64,000 nucleotides of DNA, from positions 1 through 64,000 of IMG/VR virus record IMGVR_UViG_3300045973_000675; one strand, written 5' to 3'. Made by a program: the position numbers and the translations under genes. Of the stretch, positions 32,347 to 40,304 are shown piece after piece. Positions within the stretch are counted from its first letter, which is position 1; every line of letters starts with the position of its first letter. Source of the stretch: a virus. The notes beneath the pieces were generated by a model. It saw only the letters and a program-made list of their open reading frames with translations. It did no database searches and had not been told where the DNA came from.

Positions 32347-33353
32347 TGATTCACTGCTCCTCTCGGGAATTCCTGCACTCGCAGATCGGCGGGCCATTCC
32401 GATGGGTCAGCGCCAGCGCGGTCGCGGATGGGTATCAGCATGCCGTTCGAATCGACGAAGTTGGCGCCCATCTGTTTCACGAAGCACGCCACGCCAGCCG
32501 CCTTGCACTGGTCACGAATGGAGCGGGCCCACTCGACCTGGAAGGGCCTCGCACGCGGTCCCGATTCACCTCCCACAATCACCCACTGGATTCCCCGGTC
32601 GCGCGCCATCCAATACTTCCAGTCGTCCCATTCCTTGGGGTTGGCCGTTGGGTGGGTGGGCGCCGTCTCCGGCCAAGCCGAGACTTCCGGGTGGGTCAGC
32701 GTGATCGCTTCCAGCATTGGCTCGACGCTCAAGAACCTGCACGCGGCCGGCGTCTGCAATAGCTCTGGGATATCCCGCTCAGCCTCCTTCTGCGTGCAGA
32801 CGGTTGAGCCCTCGCGCACGTTGGGGAGGGGCCAGACGCAGTGACAGTCGTTCCAGTGGCTACGCCCGTTGCGCCCAATCCTCACGATCTCGTCTCGCGT
32901 TGCCTCCTCAGCGTGTATCCGCAACTTTCCGAACGGATGACCACCGCGATTCACCCACTCGAACCACTCCCGTCGCCGCTTCGCCCGCTTGGTGAGCACG
33001 TGGAAGGTGTGCTGCGGGCACGCCGCCATCACGCCGTACATGGCCGCGATCTGTTCATTGGTGACCGACTCGTGGTACAGGTCGGCCATGTCGCAGACAA
33101 AGATGCCGGCCGGCTTACGGTGGCGCAGGGACTCGGCCAGCTTCTCGGGGAAGAACCGCACGACGTTGTTCCACTTCCCATCGTGGGCGAGGCCGGCGTA
33201 CTGGGGAAGGTGGGCCAGGCGCGTACCGGCCAGTCGGGCGGCGTAGCAGTGCAGGCACCCTGGCGAGACGGCCTTGCAGCCGACCAGGGGGTTCCACGTG
33301 AAGCCCTGGCTGCCGTCTGGGTTGCGGACCCAGGCGATGCTGGTGCGGTTCAT
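32343..33353 (-). CDS. DUF5131 (phage Gp37/Gp68 family) Fe-S-type protein
   Basis: The product has 336 residues. FTWNPLVGCKAVSPGCLHCY gives the three-Cys cluster typical of this family, which resembles radical-SAM or Fe-S enzymes. FVCDMADLYHESV and FLSVEPMLEAI, then IVGGESGPRARPF are also family features. The biochemical reaction is not known. Members are common in phages and mobile elements. Confidence 0.8.
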   Translation of the reverse strand: MNRTSIAWVRNPDGSQGFTWNPLVGCKAVSPGCLHCYAARLAGTRLAHLPQYAGLAHDGKWNNVVRFFPEKLAESLRHRKPAGIFVCDMADLYHESVTNEQIAAMYGVMAACPQHTFHVLTKRAKRRREWFEWVNRGGHPFGKLRIHAEEATRDEIVRIGRNGRSHWNDCHCVWPLPNVREGSTVCTQKEAERDIPELLQTPAACRFLSVEPMLEAITLTHPEVSAWPETAPTHPTANPKEWDDWKYWMARDRGIQWVIVGGESGPRARPFQVEWARSIRDQCKAAGVACFVKQMGANFVDSNGMLIPIRDRAGADPSEWPADLRVQEFPRGAVNQ

Positions 33354-33437
33354 GATTCATCCTTTTGCAGCGGAGGAAGCAGGTGGCTACCGTCGCTGGC
33401 ATTTTTGATTGCCTGGTAGATGGTGAGCCCAGCCGGG

Positions 33438-33468
33438 TTCACGATGTGGGCAAGGAAAGTGGTATACT
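33438..33468 (+). promoter_or_regulatory. candidate promoter for the LAGLIDADG gene
   Basis: TATACT (33463-33468) is a good -10 box 7 bases before the ATG at 33476, with a weak -35-like TTCACG at 33438 (spacing 19). The ATG would be nearly leaderless. Being the only plus-strand gene in this region it needs its own promoter. Confidence 0.4.
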
Positions 33469-33475
33469 TCTTGTT

Positions 33476-34009
33476 ATGCCGTACAAAGACCCGATCATGC
33501 GTAAGCGCTGCGCCCAGAGGTGCATGCGCACGTACCGAGCTACGCTCACGGCCGCCAAGGTTGAGAAGATCGAGAACGGAATCAAGAAGCGAAAGCGCTG
33601 GCCCGTGCGCGATCTTGCGTGGGCTGCGGGAATGTTTGAGGGTGAGGGGACGGCGGCGATTTGTGGCAGCCGCTACTCCCGTAGCGTCGTTAGCCTGTGC
33701 AACACGGACTTCGAAATCGTTGCCTTCTTTCAGAAACGATGGCCTGGACTGGTGAGAGAGGTTGTACCAAAGAATTCCCGCCACAAGCCCCACCGAACAT
33801 GGCGGCTCCAGGGAAACCAGGTGTTCGGCTTTCTTCTCGATGTCATGCCGTTCTTGCGAACCACCGCAGAAAAGGAGAAGGCAAGGTTGCTCATGGCCAG
33901 CCAGCGAGCGCGTTGGGCCGGATATCGACTTCCCGGGCACCTTGCGAAGATGGCCGCTTTCAAGGTCAAGATGCATCGGCTGAACCTCCGGGGACGGCAG
34001 TCAGCATAA
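33476..34009 (+). CDS. LAGLIDADG-type homing endonuclease
   Basis: The product has 177 residues, starting MPYKDPIMRKR. LAWAAGMFEGEG is a LAGLIDADG motif (D/E at the end of the helix), followed by the usual strands (VSLCNTDFEIVAFFQKRW). Only one motif is seen, so it likely acts as a dimer. It is coded against all neighbouring genes and its end overlaps the end of the gene at 33966 by 44 bases. Freestanding homing endonucleases copy themselves into related phages. Confidence 0.7.
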   Translation: MPYKDPIMRKRCAQRCMRTYRATLTAAKVEKIENGIKKRKRWPVRDLAWAAGMFEGEGTAAICGSRYSRSVVSLCNTDFEIVAFFQKRWPGLVREVVPKNSRHKPHRTWRLQGNQVFGFLLDVMPFLRTTAEKEKARLLMASQRARWAGYRLPGHLAKMAAFKVKMHRLNLRGRQSA

Positions 34010-34463
34010 GCATCCCGGCGCCAGTTTCGTAGGCGCGAGCAATGGCTGGGATGATCAGTTCTCCAACCGTCTTGCCGTCCGGCAAGACAATGTTCGCTGC
34101 AAACTCTTCCTCGAACGAGGCGATCCCGCTCTCCACCACTTCGAGCTTCGCTTTGACGGCCAGGACTAGACAGCGCCAGCGGCGCATCGACTCGCGCTCT
34201 ACCCAGGCCTGGCGTCGGCCGACGTCCTTGATCTCGTAGTAGTCGCGCTTCCCCATGGCGCCCTTCTTGGCCTCGTCGAGCGTCGGTAATGGCAGCGTGA
34301 AGCGCACGCGCCGGCCGTGGGCTGCAAATACGATGTCGGCCGATCCCTCCCGCTGCATGTACGCCAACTCGGCGCCCTGGCCGGCGTACTTCAGAATGAT
34401 TTTCTCGACCTCGATCCGCGAGTTGATGACGCTCACCGTCGTTCCATCGGCGTACTTGGACAT
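33966..34463 (-). CDS. conserved phage hypothetical protein
   Basis: The product has 165 residues. The start, MSKYADGTTVSVINSRIEVE, recurs in phage proteins of unknown function as far as I recall. It is an alpha/beta mix with no clear active site. It ends inside the 3' end of the plus-strand homing gene. Confidence 0.5.
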   Translation of the reverse strand: MSKYADGTTVSVINSRIEVEKIILKYAGQGAELAYMQREGSADIVFAAHGRRVRFTLPLPTLDEAKKGAMGKRDYYEIKDVGRRQAWVERESMRRWRCLVLAVKAKLEVVESGIASFEEEFAANIVLPDGKTVGELIIPAIARAYETGAGMLMLTAVPGGSADAS

Positions 34464-35125
34464 CAGCGCTCCATCGCAATTCGCGGCGCAACGGCCGCAA
34501 GAATCAGTTCAACCAACCGCCGCACCCGCCCGCACTTCGTCCTCAGCCGCACGCCGCCCAGTGCCGCCTCGACCACGCGCACCTTGCGGCTGTAGCCGTT
34601 GGGCTTGCTCGCGCCGTTGTAGCGCCAGGCCCAGTCCTTGCCGAACCGAGCGCGCTTGTCGGCCATGATCTGCGCTGCCACGTGAATGTTGGTAACCGGG
34701 TCGGCGAGGGTTACCAAAGTGTGCCCGCGAGCCGGCCCGTTCTGGCACCGACCCGCGAGCATTCCGTCCGTTTGGGTTTGTGTAGAGGTAAGGATTTCCG
34801 CTGACCGAGATCCGGTATCTCGCGCGGTGAATCCTGGACGGACTACACACCTGACACCAAGCAGGCCGACGTCGAACACGCCTGGCTTCGCCTCGACCGC
34901 CACGCCGACCCGCAGGTCACTTTCTAGCACCGCCATGGCGAGCGTCGTCCGCGGCCGCGCGGTCTGTTCAATGGCCCGGGCTACGTCCCGACAGGTCGAG
35001 GCCTCCCAGGCCGGCGCGCGGTGCCGGATGGCGCGCTGGACGTTGCACACCAGGTCGGGCGACACGGCAACGCCAGCGTGGTGCCCGGGGGCGAACAGGG
35101 TGACGAGGAGGAGGGCGGGAGTCAT
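34463..35125 (-). CDS. lytic transglycosylase-like protein with N-terminal hydrophobic segment
   Basis: The product has 220 residues. The region TTLAMAVLESDLRVG contains the SLT-type catalytic Glu (E68, ESxxR), and IMADKRARFGKDWAWRYNGA fits the later conserved block. The N-terminus (MTPALLLVTLFAPG) is hydrophobic and may be a signal or SAR anchor. It cleaves peptidoglycan, as an endolysin or export helper. No separate holin is found next to it. Confidence 0.65.
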   Translation of the reverse strand: MTPALLLVTLFAPGHHAGVAVSPDLVCNVQRAIRHRAPAWEASTCRDVARAIEQTARPRTTLAMAVLESDLRVGVAVEAKPGVFDVGLLGVRCVVRPGFTARDTGSRSAEILTSTQTQTDGMLAGRCQNGPARGHTLVTLADPVTNIHVAAQIMADKRARFGKDWAWRYNGASKPNGYSRKVRVVEAALGGVRLRTKCGRVRRLVELILAAVAPRIAMER

Positions 35126-35523
35126 GCTGCACCCACAGGGCGGTCCGCCGTCGCGAGATGGTCCAGTAGCCGCATCACGCTTCCAACTCGCACCACGCTG
35201 GGCAGTCGGTGGAAGATGTGCTCGACCGGACCGCAGATGATGATCCCTTTGCCAAGCGCGGCAGCGGCGCCGAATTCCACGTGTCTCCCGCCACGCTCCG
35301 CACCTGGCGTCCCGGGATGATCGGTGAAGGCCACGAACACGTCAGACTCGCCGATCTCACGTAGATCTAGTCCTGCCAGGTGGGGGGAATCCGGCGACTC
35401 GATCGCGTCCTCTTCCTGTTCGAGCCAACTCGACATCACGGTGTAGCCCATCCGGCGGAGCGTGCGGGCAATCTCTCGGAGTTCGTCACGTCGGCCAAAG
35501 CGCGCGGCGAGGTAGATCTTCAC
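35122..35523 (-). CDS. nucleoside 2-deoxyribosyltransferase-like protein
   Basis: The product has 133 residues. KIYLAARFGRRDELREIART at the start, DLREIGESDVFVAF in the middle and GRHVEFGAAAALGKGIIICG near the end (Glu as nucleophile candidate) match the nucleoside 2-deoxyribosyltransferase/DUF4406-like group. These enzymes exchange or cleave deoxyribose-base bonds. In phages they may serve nucleotide salvage or DNA modification. Confidence 0.7.
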   Translation of the reverse strand: MKIYLAARFGRRDELREIARTLRRMGYTVMSSWLEQEEDAIESPDSPHLAGLDLREIGESDVFVAFTDHPGTPGAERGGRHVEFGAAAALGKGIIICGPVEHIFHRLPSVVRVGSVMRLLDHLATADRPVGAA

Positions 35524-36080
35524 TCCCGCACCTCGCCCGTCCCTTCGAGCGTCGCGCTCTTGCCCTCGAACTCCATCGTCATGCTCGTGCCCTTGGGGAT
35601 CGCTCCAGCCATCTTCTTGACCGCAGCCACGAGCGGCGCCAGGTTGAGTTCTTGCTGGGTACGCTTCACGTCACAGTCGATGTATTCCTTGAGCGAAAGT
35701 CCGAAGAACACCAGTAGGCTCGCCTCGCAGGGTGCCTCGAACTCGAACGTGATCTCCTCGTGCTCCTGGTCTTCATTCCCCACGACAGCGGCCTTGACCA
35801 CGAGCCCGTCGATCTCGGCAGTTGCGCTTCCGCGGGATCCCGAGAATTCCGCCTTCGCGTGGTAGGCGTTGATCGGGATCTCACCCTTGTTGAGCACGCG
35901 ACCTTGCAGGTTTTCGAGAAGCTCGATCCCGACCTGGCCGAGGAATTCCGCTTCCTCGTGGCCGAAGGTTTTTGAGAGCGAGAACTGCACCCGACGAATG
36001 ACGGTGTCGGGGTGGTCGGGGTTCTTGCGCGCGGTCAGCTTGGCCGACTTGAGGGTTGCTGAGAAAACAATGTCGTTCAC
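35520..36080 (-). CDS. conserved phage hypothetical protein
   Basis: The product has 186 residues from GTG 36080, overlapping the preceding stop (GTGA). It is beta-rich with many E and K residues (IVFSATLKSAKLTARKNPD). I recognise no family. It lies in the middle block between lysis and regulation genes. Confidence 0.5.
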   Translation of the reverse strand: MNDIVFSATLKSAKLTARKNPDHPDTVIRRVQFSLSKTFGHEEAEFLGQVGIELLENLQGRVLNKGEIPINAYHAKAEFSGSRGSATAEIDGLVVKAAVVGNEDQEHEEITFEFEAPCEASLLVFFGLSLKEYIDCDVKRTQQELNLAPLVAAVKKMAGAIPKGTSMTMEFEGKSATLEGTGEVRE

Positions 36081-36313
36081 GGGGTGGTCCTTTCGCCGCA
36101 CTTTGCGGCATTCGAGAATTGCGTCCGGGTCGCGTCGATGCGGTCGAGCTTGTCCGAGGTCCAGGTCCGGTTTCTCTCGAACCACGGAAACATCCGCATG
36201 TGGTTCTTGAGCTTGAATCCGGCGGGGCCGGCGTGTTCGATCTCGGTCTTCTCGTCCGGCGCATCCACGAGCCGGACGCTGTCGTCGAACTTCTTGAGGG
36301 GTGTGTCGGCCAT
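36077..36313 (-). CDS. small hypothetical protein
   Basis: The product has 78 residues. It begins MADTPLKKFDDSVRLVDAPD and is charged, with FPWFERNRTW near the middle. No family recognised. It overlaps its neighbours as ATG follows TAG by 2 bases and its TGA overlaps the next GTG. Confidence 0.5.
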   Translation of the reverse strand: MADTPLKKFDDSVRLVDAPDEKTEIEHAGPAGFKLKNHMRMFPWFERNRTWTSDKLDRIDATRTQFSNAAKCGERTTP

Positions 36314-36315
36314 GG

Positions 36316-36981
36316 CTACTTCTTGGCGACGAGGCCGTGGCGGTGCTTGTCGGTCTCGCTGATTTCGAAGCGGTAGACGTGGTGGCCGTGGCCGGTGGAA
36401 TCGGGTGTCGTAGTCCCGTTGCCAATGCGGTCGACGCGGAACATGTGGCTGTGCTTCTTGGTCACCGTGCAGCCGAGGATCACGACCTTGCCGCGGATTC
36501 CGCCCTGCTGGCGCGTGACCTCGGCCATGAGCGCATCCTTCGAGTCGCCCTTCTCGCCGGCATCCTGGGTCTCGGCCGGGACTTCGGGTCCATCTGTCTC
36601 GGCGTCGGACTCTTCAGCATCGTCGTCGCGGGGCGAAGTCATCTCGCTTGGCTTACCCTTGTCGACGATCTTGCCCTGCCGGCGGAGCACACTCAGATCG
36701 TTGTCGATGAGCGCACGTCTAGTGCCCAATTCATCCGCGATTTCATTGATCGACTTCCCGGATCCGAGAAGCTCGACGATCCTATCTCGGCGAGTCCCAA
36801 CTGAAGCGCAGCCAGGCCGTCCTCCACGCGGAGTGGTCATCACGATGCCGAGTTCGTCGGCTATGTTCTTCGCGAATGCGTCGCGGTCAGCCGTGGCCTC
36901 CGCCAGGGCGGCCTCGCAGGTGCGGACGCGAGCGTGTTTCGTTTCGAGTGCTGCTTTCAAATCTGCAATCAGGTCGGGCAT
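36316..36981 (-). CDS. HTH-containing protein with C-terminal His-rich domain
   Basis: The product has 221 residues with a strong AGGAGGA site before ATG 36981. Residues ~65-110 (RDRIVELLGSGKSINEIADE followed by LGTRRALIDNDLSVLRRQGK) form a winged or Lrp-like HTH. The middle is acidic and disordered. The C-terminal 80 residues (VTKKHSHMFRVDRIGNGTT, then GHGHHVYRFEISETDKHRHG) are rich in His and Gly. Role unknown; probably DNA-binding. Confidence 0.5.
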   Translation of the reverse strand: MPDLIADLKAALETKHARVRTCEAALAEATADRDAFAKNIADELGIVMTTPRGGRPGCASVGTRRDRIVELLGSGKSINEIADELGTRRALIDNDLSVLRRQGKIVDKGKPSEMTSPRDDDAEESDAETDGPEVPAETQDAGEKGDSKDALMAEVTRQQGGIRGKVVILGCTVTKKHSHMFRVDRIGNGTTTPDSTGHGHHVYRFEISETDKHRHGLVAKK

Positions 36982-36989
36982 GGGTCCTC

Positions 36990-37382
36990 CTATCGGTCTG
37001 CGAAGATTCCGGCCGAGGCCGGCATGCTTTCTTGGGCGTGCGCAAGAGCCATGATTTCGATTTGGCGGATGCGCTCGCGGGTGAGGTTCAAAACGTCGGC
37101 GACGTACTCCAGGACCGAACCACCACGGTCGGCAATGTCGAGAGCGCACGTCTCGGCGATCTCGTCGACCTCGAGGGTGGGGTAGGTCAGGTGGATCGAT
37201 CCGCTGGTGGGATTGACGTGCAAGTACAGATGCCACTTGCAGGAAACGAATGGGCACGGCCGCTCGCCGTTCTCACACTCTCCGCGGGTCTTGGGGCGCT
37301 CAATGTCGTCCGGGTACTCGACAGCGTTGCGACGCTCCTCGCGCGTGAGATGGTCGCCGGCAATGGTGCAGCGTGGTTTCAT
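36990..37382 (-). CDS. sigma-70 region-4-like DNA-binding protein
   Basis: The product has 130 residues from ATG 37382 (ATGA overlap with the helicase loader). CENGERPCPFVSCKWHLYLH is the Cys cluster; VLEYVADVLNLTRERIRQIE is a sigma region-4 helix, ending with R-I-R-Q-I-E as in true sigma factors. From memory this type is common in deltaproteobacteria and their phages. It shares its central block with the protein at 30801. It may bind promoter -35 sites. Confidence 0.65.
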   Translation of the reverse strand: MKPRCTIAGDHLTREERRNAVEYPDDIERPKTRGECENGERPCPFVSCKWHLYLHVNPTSGSIHLTYPTLEVDEIAETCALDIADRGGSVLEYVADVLNLTRERIRQIEIMALAHAQESMPASAGIFADR

Positions 37383-37918
37383 GCTGCCGGCTTCCTGCGC
37401 ATGTCTCGGCCACCGCAAACTACGAACGCGCCATCCTCGTGGATGCGGCTGACGATGCGCTCTCCATACCGCTTGGCGAACAGTGCCGGGTCGGTGATGT
37501 TGGTGGTCACGAGTGTCTTCCGCATCTTCGAGAAGCGCTTGCTGATGATCTCCTCGAACAGTTCCAAGAAGCGCCCCTTGTCGTCGAGGTGTTCGAGCCC
37601 CAGGTCGTCGATTACCAGCGCATAGGCGCCTACCAGGCCCTCGAATGCCTCCCGGTCGTAGGCGTAGCCGCGGGCCAGATCTCCAGACTGAATCCACCGC
37701 ATGCACTCGGGCTTCCCGTTGCAGAGGCGCCATAGCCACAAGCAGGCCGCGACGCTCTTTCCGACACCTGGCTCACCACCCAAGATGGTCAGGTCCTCGG
37801 TGCGCTCCGAGGCCTGCACTTGAGCTTCCGTGGTGATGGTTGCAATTGAGGCGCGGGCTGTCCGCTCGGGGACTCCCCTACGCATGAGGGCCGGGATGTT
37901 CTCTGCTGCGATGCTCAT
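37379..37918 (-). CDS. DnaC-like helicase loader ATPase
   Basis: The product has 179 residues. Walker A GGEPGVGKS (47-55), Walker B ALVIDDLG (100-107), and the sensor-type FSKMRKTLVTTN segment mark an AAA+ ATPase of the DnaC/IstB type. It loads the replicative helicase at the origin. It directly follows the initiator gene that carries the iteron array, as in many temperate phages. Confidence 0.85.
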   Translation of the reverse strand: MSIAAENIPALMRRGVPERTARASIATITTEAQVQASERTEDLTILGGEPGVGKSVAACLWLWRLCNGKPECMRWIQSGDLARGYAYDREAFEGLVGAYALVIDDLGLEHLDDKGRFLELFEEIISKRFSKMRKTLVTTNITDPALFAKRYGERIVSRIHEDGAFVVCGGRDMRRKPAA

Positions 37919-38940
37919 GGTAGCTCCAACACACCTGTTTTCTTCACTGCCCCGACGGTTGCGCGGAAGGATCCGCGAGTGGGGTCAATGGATTTGGCCT
38001 GCGCTGGCTTCGGGGCTATCCCGTGAATCGACTCGCGCAATCCCGCGAACCCGCTCTTCCAGGATCCAAACGCGAAGCTTGGATCCACGTTGCGCTGGTC
38101 GTTCCACCCGACGACGCCGTCGCGAATCCGCTCAAGCGCCAGCCGCATGGTGGGCTTGACGTCGACAATCTCGGCATCCGTTAGGCTCGCCGCGAATGTG
38201 CTGGCCTTCCCGTTGGTGTCCTTGGGGACTTCGCTTCCGGGAGGGTTTTGCACGTTCAGGACATCGCGGCGGAGCCTCCCGAACCAGGTCAGCAGGTCCA
38301 GTCCGCACGGTCTGTCCGCCGGTGCCGAACGCGCCTCTTGCTCGATCGTCCCGCACAGAGACGGGGTCAGGCACTTCTCGGGCGTCGCTCCGCACGTGCA
38401 CTTCTGCGGCAATCGCTCAACGTGCGCGCGCTCCGGATCCGGATCGGAGGCTGATAGCGCGGAAGATCCAGAGGGAGAAGACAGCACAGCAGAGCACAGA
38501 GTGACATCTTGTGACGGCTCGTGACCGCGCGTGACCGATTCGGTTTTTGCGTGACGAATCGTCACGTTTTGTGACGGCGGCGTCACGTTTTGTGACATTT
38601 CATCGTCTCTCGCCCTTACTCGACGCTCCTTCTGTCGCAGCTTGTCCGACTTGGTGCACTCCTGTGCGGCCATGAAGTTTTTGCAGAACAGAGTGGTGCC
38701 GTTCATGGAAAGTACGCCGTCTTCAAGCAGGACATCCATCGCCCGGTTGACCACGTCGAGCGGGATAGAGATCAGCCCGGATAGACCACGCCTGCCAGAC
38801 TTTCCAAGCTCAAGAATTCCAGCCCTGTCCATCTTGCGGAACACTTCCCACATCACCGCGCGCGCCTCCCATCCCATGGCCGCAAGGTCGGGGGTGTCAC
38901 GGGTGAATACCCGCACGTAGCTTTCGTCTTCCCACCGCAC
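37915..38940 (-). CDS. replication initiator/replisome organiser-like protein
   Basis: The product has 341 residues from GTG 38940, 3 bases before which the methylase gene ends. Residues 1-85 form a winged-helix-type domain (YVRVFTRDTPDLAAMGWEAR, VFRKMDRAGILEL) like the N-domain of replisome organisers. The middle (residues ~105-145) is low-complexity and is coded by phased GTGAC repeats. The C-terminal domain may bind helicase or loader. As in phage lambda O, the origin seems to lie inside the initiator gene. Confidence 0.65.
   Translation of the reverse strand: MRWEDESYVRVFTRDTPDLAAMGWEARAVMWEVFRKMDRAGILELGKSGRRGLSGLISIPLDVVNRAMDVLLEDGVLSMNGTTLFCKNFMAAQECTKSDKLRQKERRVRARDDEMSQNVTPPSQNVTIRHAKTESVTRGHEPSQDVTLCSAVLSSPSGSSALSASDPDPERAHVERLPQKCTCGATPEKCLTPSLCGTIEQEARSAPADRPCGLDLLTWFGRLRRDVLNVQNPPGSEVPKDTNGKASTFAASLTDAEIVDVKPTMRLALERIRDGVVGWNDQRNVDPSFAFGSWKSGFAGLRESIHGIAPKPAQAKSIDPTRGSFRATVGAVKKTGVLELP
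38501..38596. other. candidate replication origin, GTGAC iteron array
   Basis: GTGAC occurs at 38501, 38511, 38521, 38531 and 38551 with exact 10-bp steps, then GTCAC/GTGAC pairs at 38561/38571 and 38582/38592. The last two units share the near-palindrome CGTCACGTTTTGTGAC, spaced 21 bp apart. Helical phasing inside a replication-initiator gene, next to a helicase loader, is the hallmark of a phage origin. Confidence 0.65.
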
Positions 38941-38942
38941 AG

Positions 38943-39707
38943 CTACATCGCCTCTCTTGCAATCGTCGGGAGTACTCCAACGACGTCGTGACCTGGTTCG
39001 AACGACGTGCCGGCGCCGGACGACTCCCGGTACCCGGACGACACGTCGCCTAGAGATCGGGACGACAACTCTCCCCACGCCCTCAGCACGCCACCGGTTC
39101 CAGGGAACAGGTCGACGAGGTCATCACCGGGCGACATCCCGAGCGCCTCGAATAGAAACGCGCAGAACTTGAGCGGCTTCCTACCAATCAGGGTCTCGCC
39201 TCCAAGCCGCGCCGGCGCCGCGCACAGCACGTTCTGGAATCCATCGCGCCATGGGCGGCCGGGGACGACGATCAGGGGCTCCCAGAAGTCGTGGCGCTGA
39301 CCGTTTCCGGGCCCGACGAGTTTGTGCCACGAGCAGATCTTCACCGCGTCTTTCGCCGCCGCCGGCACCAGCGACAGAACGTCGCCCAAGGCCTTCGACG
39401 ACGTCGAAAGTGCCCATCCTGCGATCTCGCCGCTAGTCCGTCGCCGCTCGAGGACGGACAGCAACTCGGAGTGGTTCACCTCGCCCGCAAAGTCCGGATG
39501 GTCGCCGTAGTATTTCCTGGCCAGACCAGGGTACGGCGGATCGGCATAGGCCATCACCAGGCGACGGTCGGAAATCTGCGCGGACGGCGCCGAACGACGC
39601 AGCCGGAACGCGGCCTGGCGGCACTTGCGCGAGCAGAACCTGGCGCGCGCGCTGACCTGGGTGCGGCGACACCAGGCGCAGAGCATGGGAGCAGCGGACT
39701 GATCCAC
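38943..39707 (-). CDS. DNA adenine methyltransferase-like protein with N-terminal zinc finger
   Basis: The product has 254 residues from GTG 39707. CAWCRRTQVSARARFCSRKC at the start is a zinc-ribbon pattern. MAYADPPYPGL holds the DPPY catalytic motif (IV), and LVDLFPGTGGVLRAW looks like the AdoMet-binding motif I, placed after DPPY (beta-type order). It probably methylates adenine N6 to protect or regulate phage DNA. Confidence 0.7.
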   Translation of the reverse strand: MDQSAAPMLCAWCRRTQVSARARFCSRKCRQAAFRLRRSAPSAQISDRRLVMAYADPPYPGLARKYYGDHPDFAGEVNHSELLSVLERRRTSGEIAGWALSTSSKALGDVLSLVPAAAKDAVKICSWHKLVGPGNGQRHDFWEPLIVVPGRPWRDGFQNVLCAAPARLGGETLIGRKPLKFCAFLFEALGMSPGDDLVDLFPGTGGVLRAWGELSSRSLGDVSSGYRESSGAGTSFEPGHDVVGVLPTIAREAM

Positions 39708-40304
39708 CTACGCCACCCTCGTCTTCTCATCCCGGCTCCACGCCGCCCGCAGCGTCCCGCCCAGCTTCAGGGCCTTCGCATACTGGACCGGCCACCGCCT
39801 CCGCATAATCCCTTCCCAGTCGATGCTCCCCCCGCGCTTGAGCTGCAAGATCAGCTTCGCCCGCGTGGGCCCCAGTCTTCCTTTCCGGCAATGGTGGTGC
39901 ATCGTCTCAGGGATGTAGGTCAGGGCTACGAGTGCGAACCAGCGGGCACAGGTGTTCTCTGAATTCTCGAACTCGCTTTCCACTATTTGAAACGTGCGGA
40001 GCGCGGTCTTGACCACCACGTCCCGCAGTTCCGCGGCATTCTCTGGCACGTCCACCCGCAACGTCACGTCGCCTGGAAGTCGCTCTTTCTTATTCGCAAT
40101 CTCAACCGCAGACTGGTTGCGCATGGCTGCCTTCGCCTCTTCGAGAGACTTAGCTCGATCGGCATATGCAGCTCGCTCCTCGTGGGTGCGTGCGCCACAC
40201 GTGAGGTATTCGCGGCGCCAGATCTCGTCGGACGTCGCTGGCGGATCGCCACTGGAGACGATTCGGCGCTGATACGGATCGAGTGATGATTCTTCGGCGA
40301 TCAT
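39708..40304 (-). CDS. hypothetical protein
   Basis: The product has 198 residues, helical and charged. TFQIVESEFENSENTCARWF is a distinctive internal segment; the end is basic with several Trp. It is packed between two enzyme genes (ATGA overlap upstream, direct abutment to GTG downstream). No family recognised. Confidence 0.45.
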   Translation of the reverse strand: MIAEESSLDPYQRRIVSSGDPPATSDEIWRREYLTCGARTHEERAAYADRAKSLEEAKAAMRNQSAVEIANKKERLPGDVTLRVDVPENAAELRDVVVKTALRTFQIVESEFENSENTCARWFALVALTYIPETMHHHCRKGRLGPTRAKLILQLKRGGSIDWEGIMRRRWPVQYAKALKLGGTLRAAWSRDEKTRVA

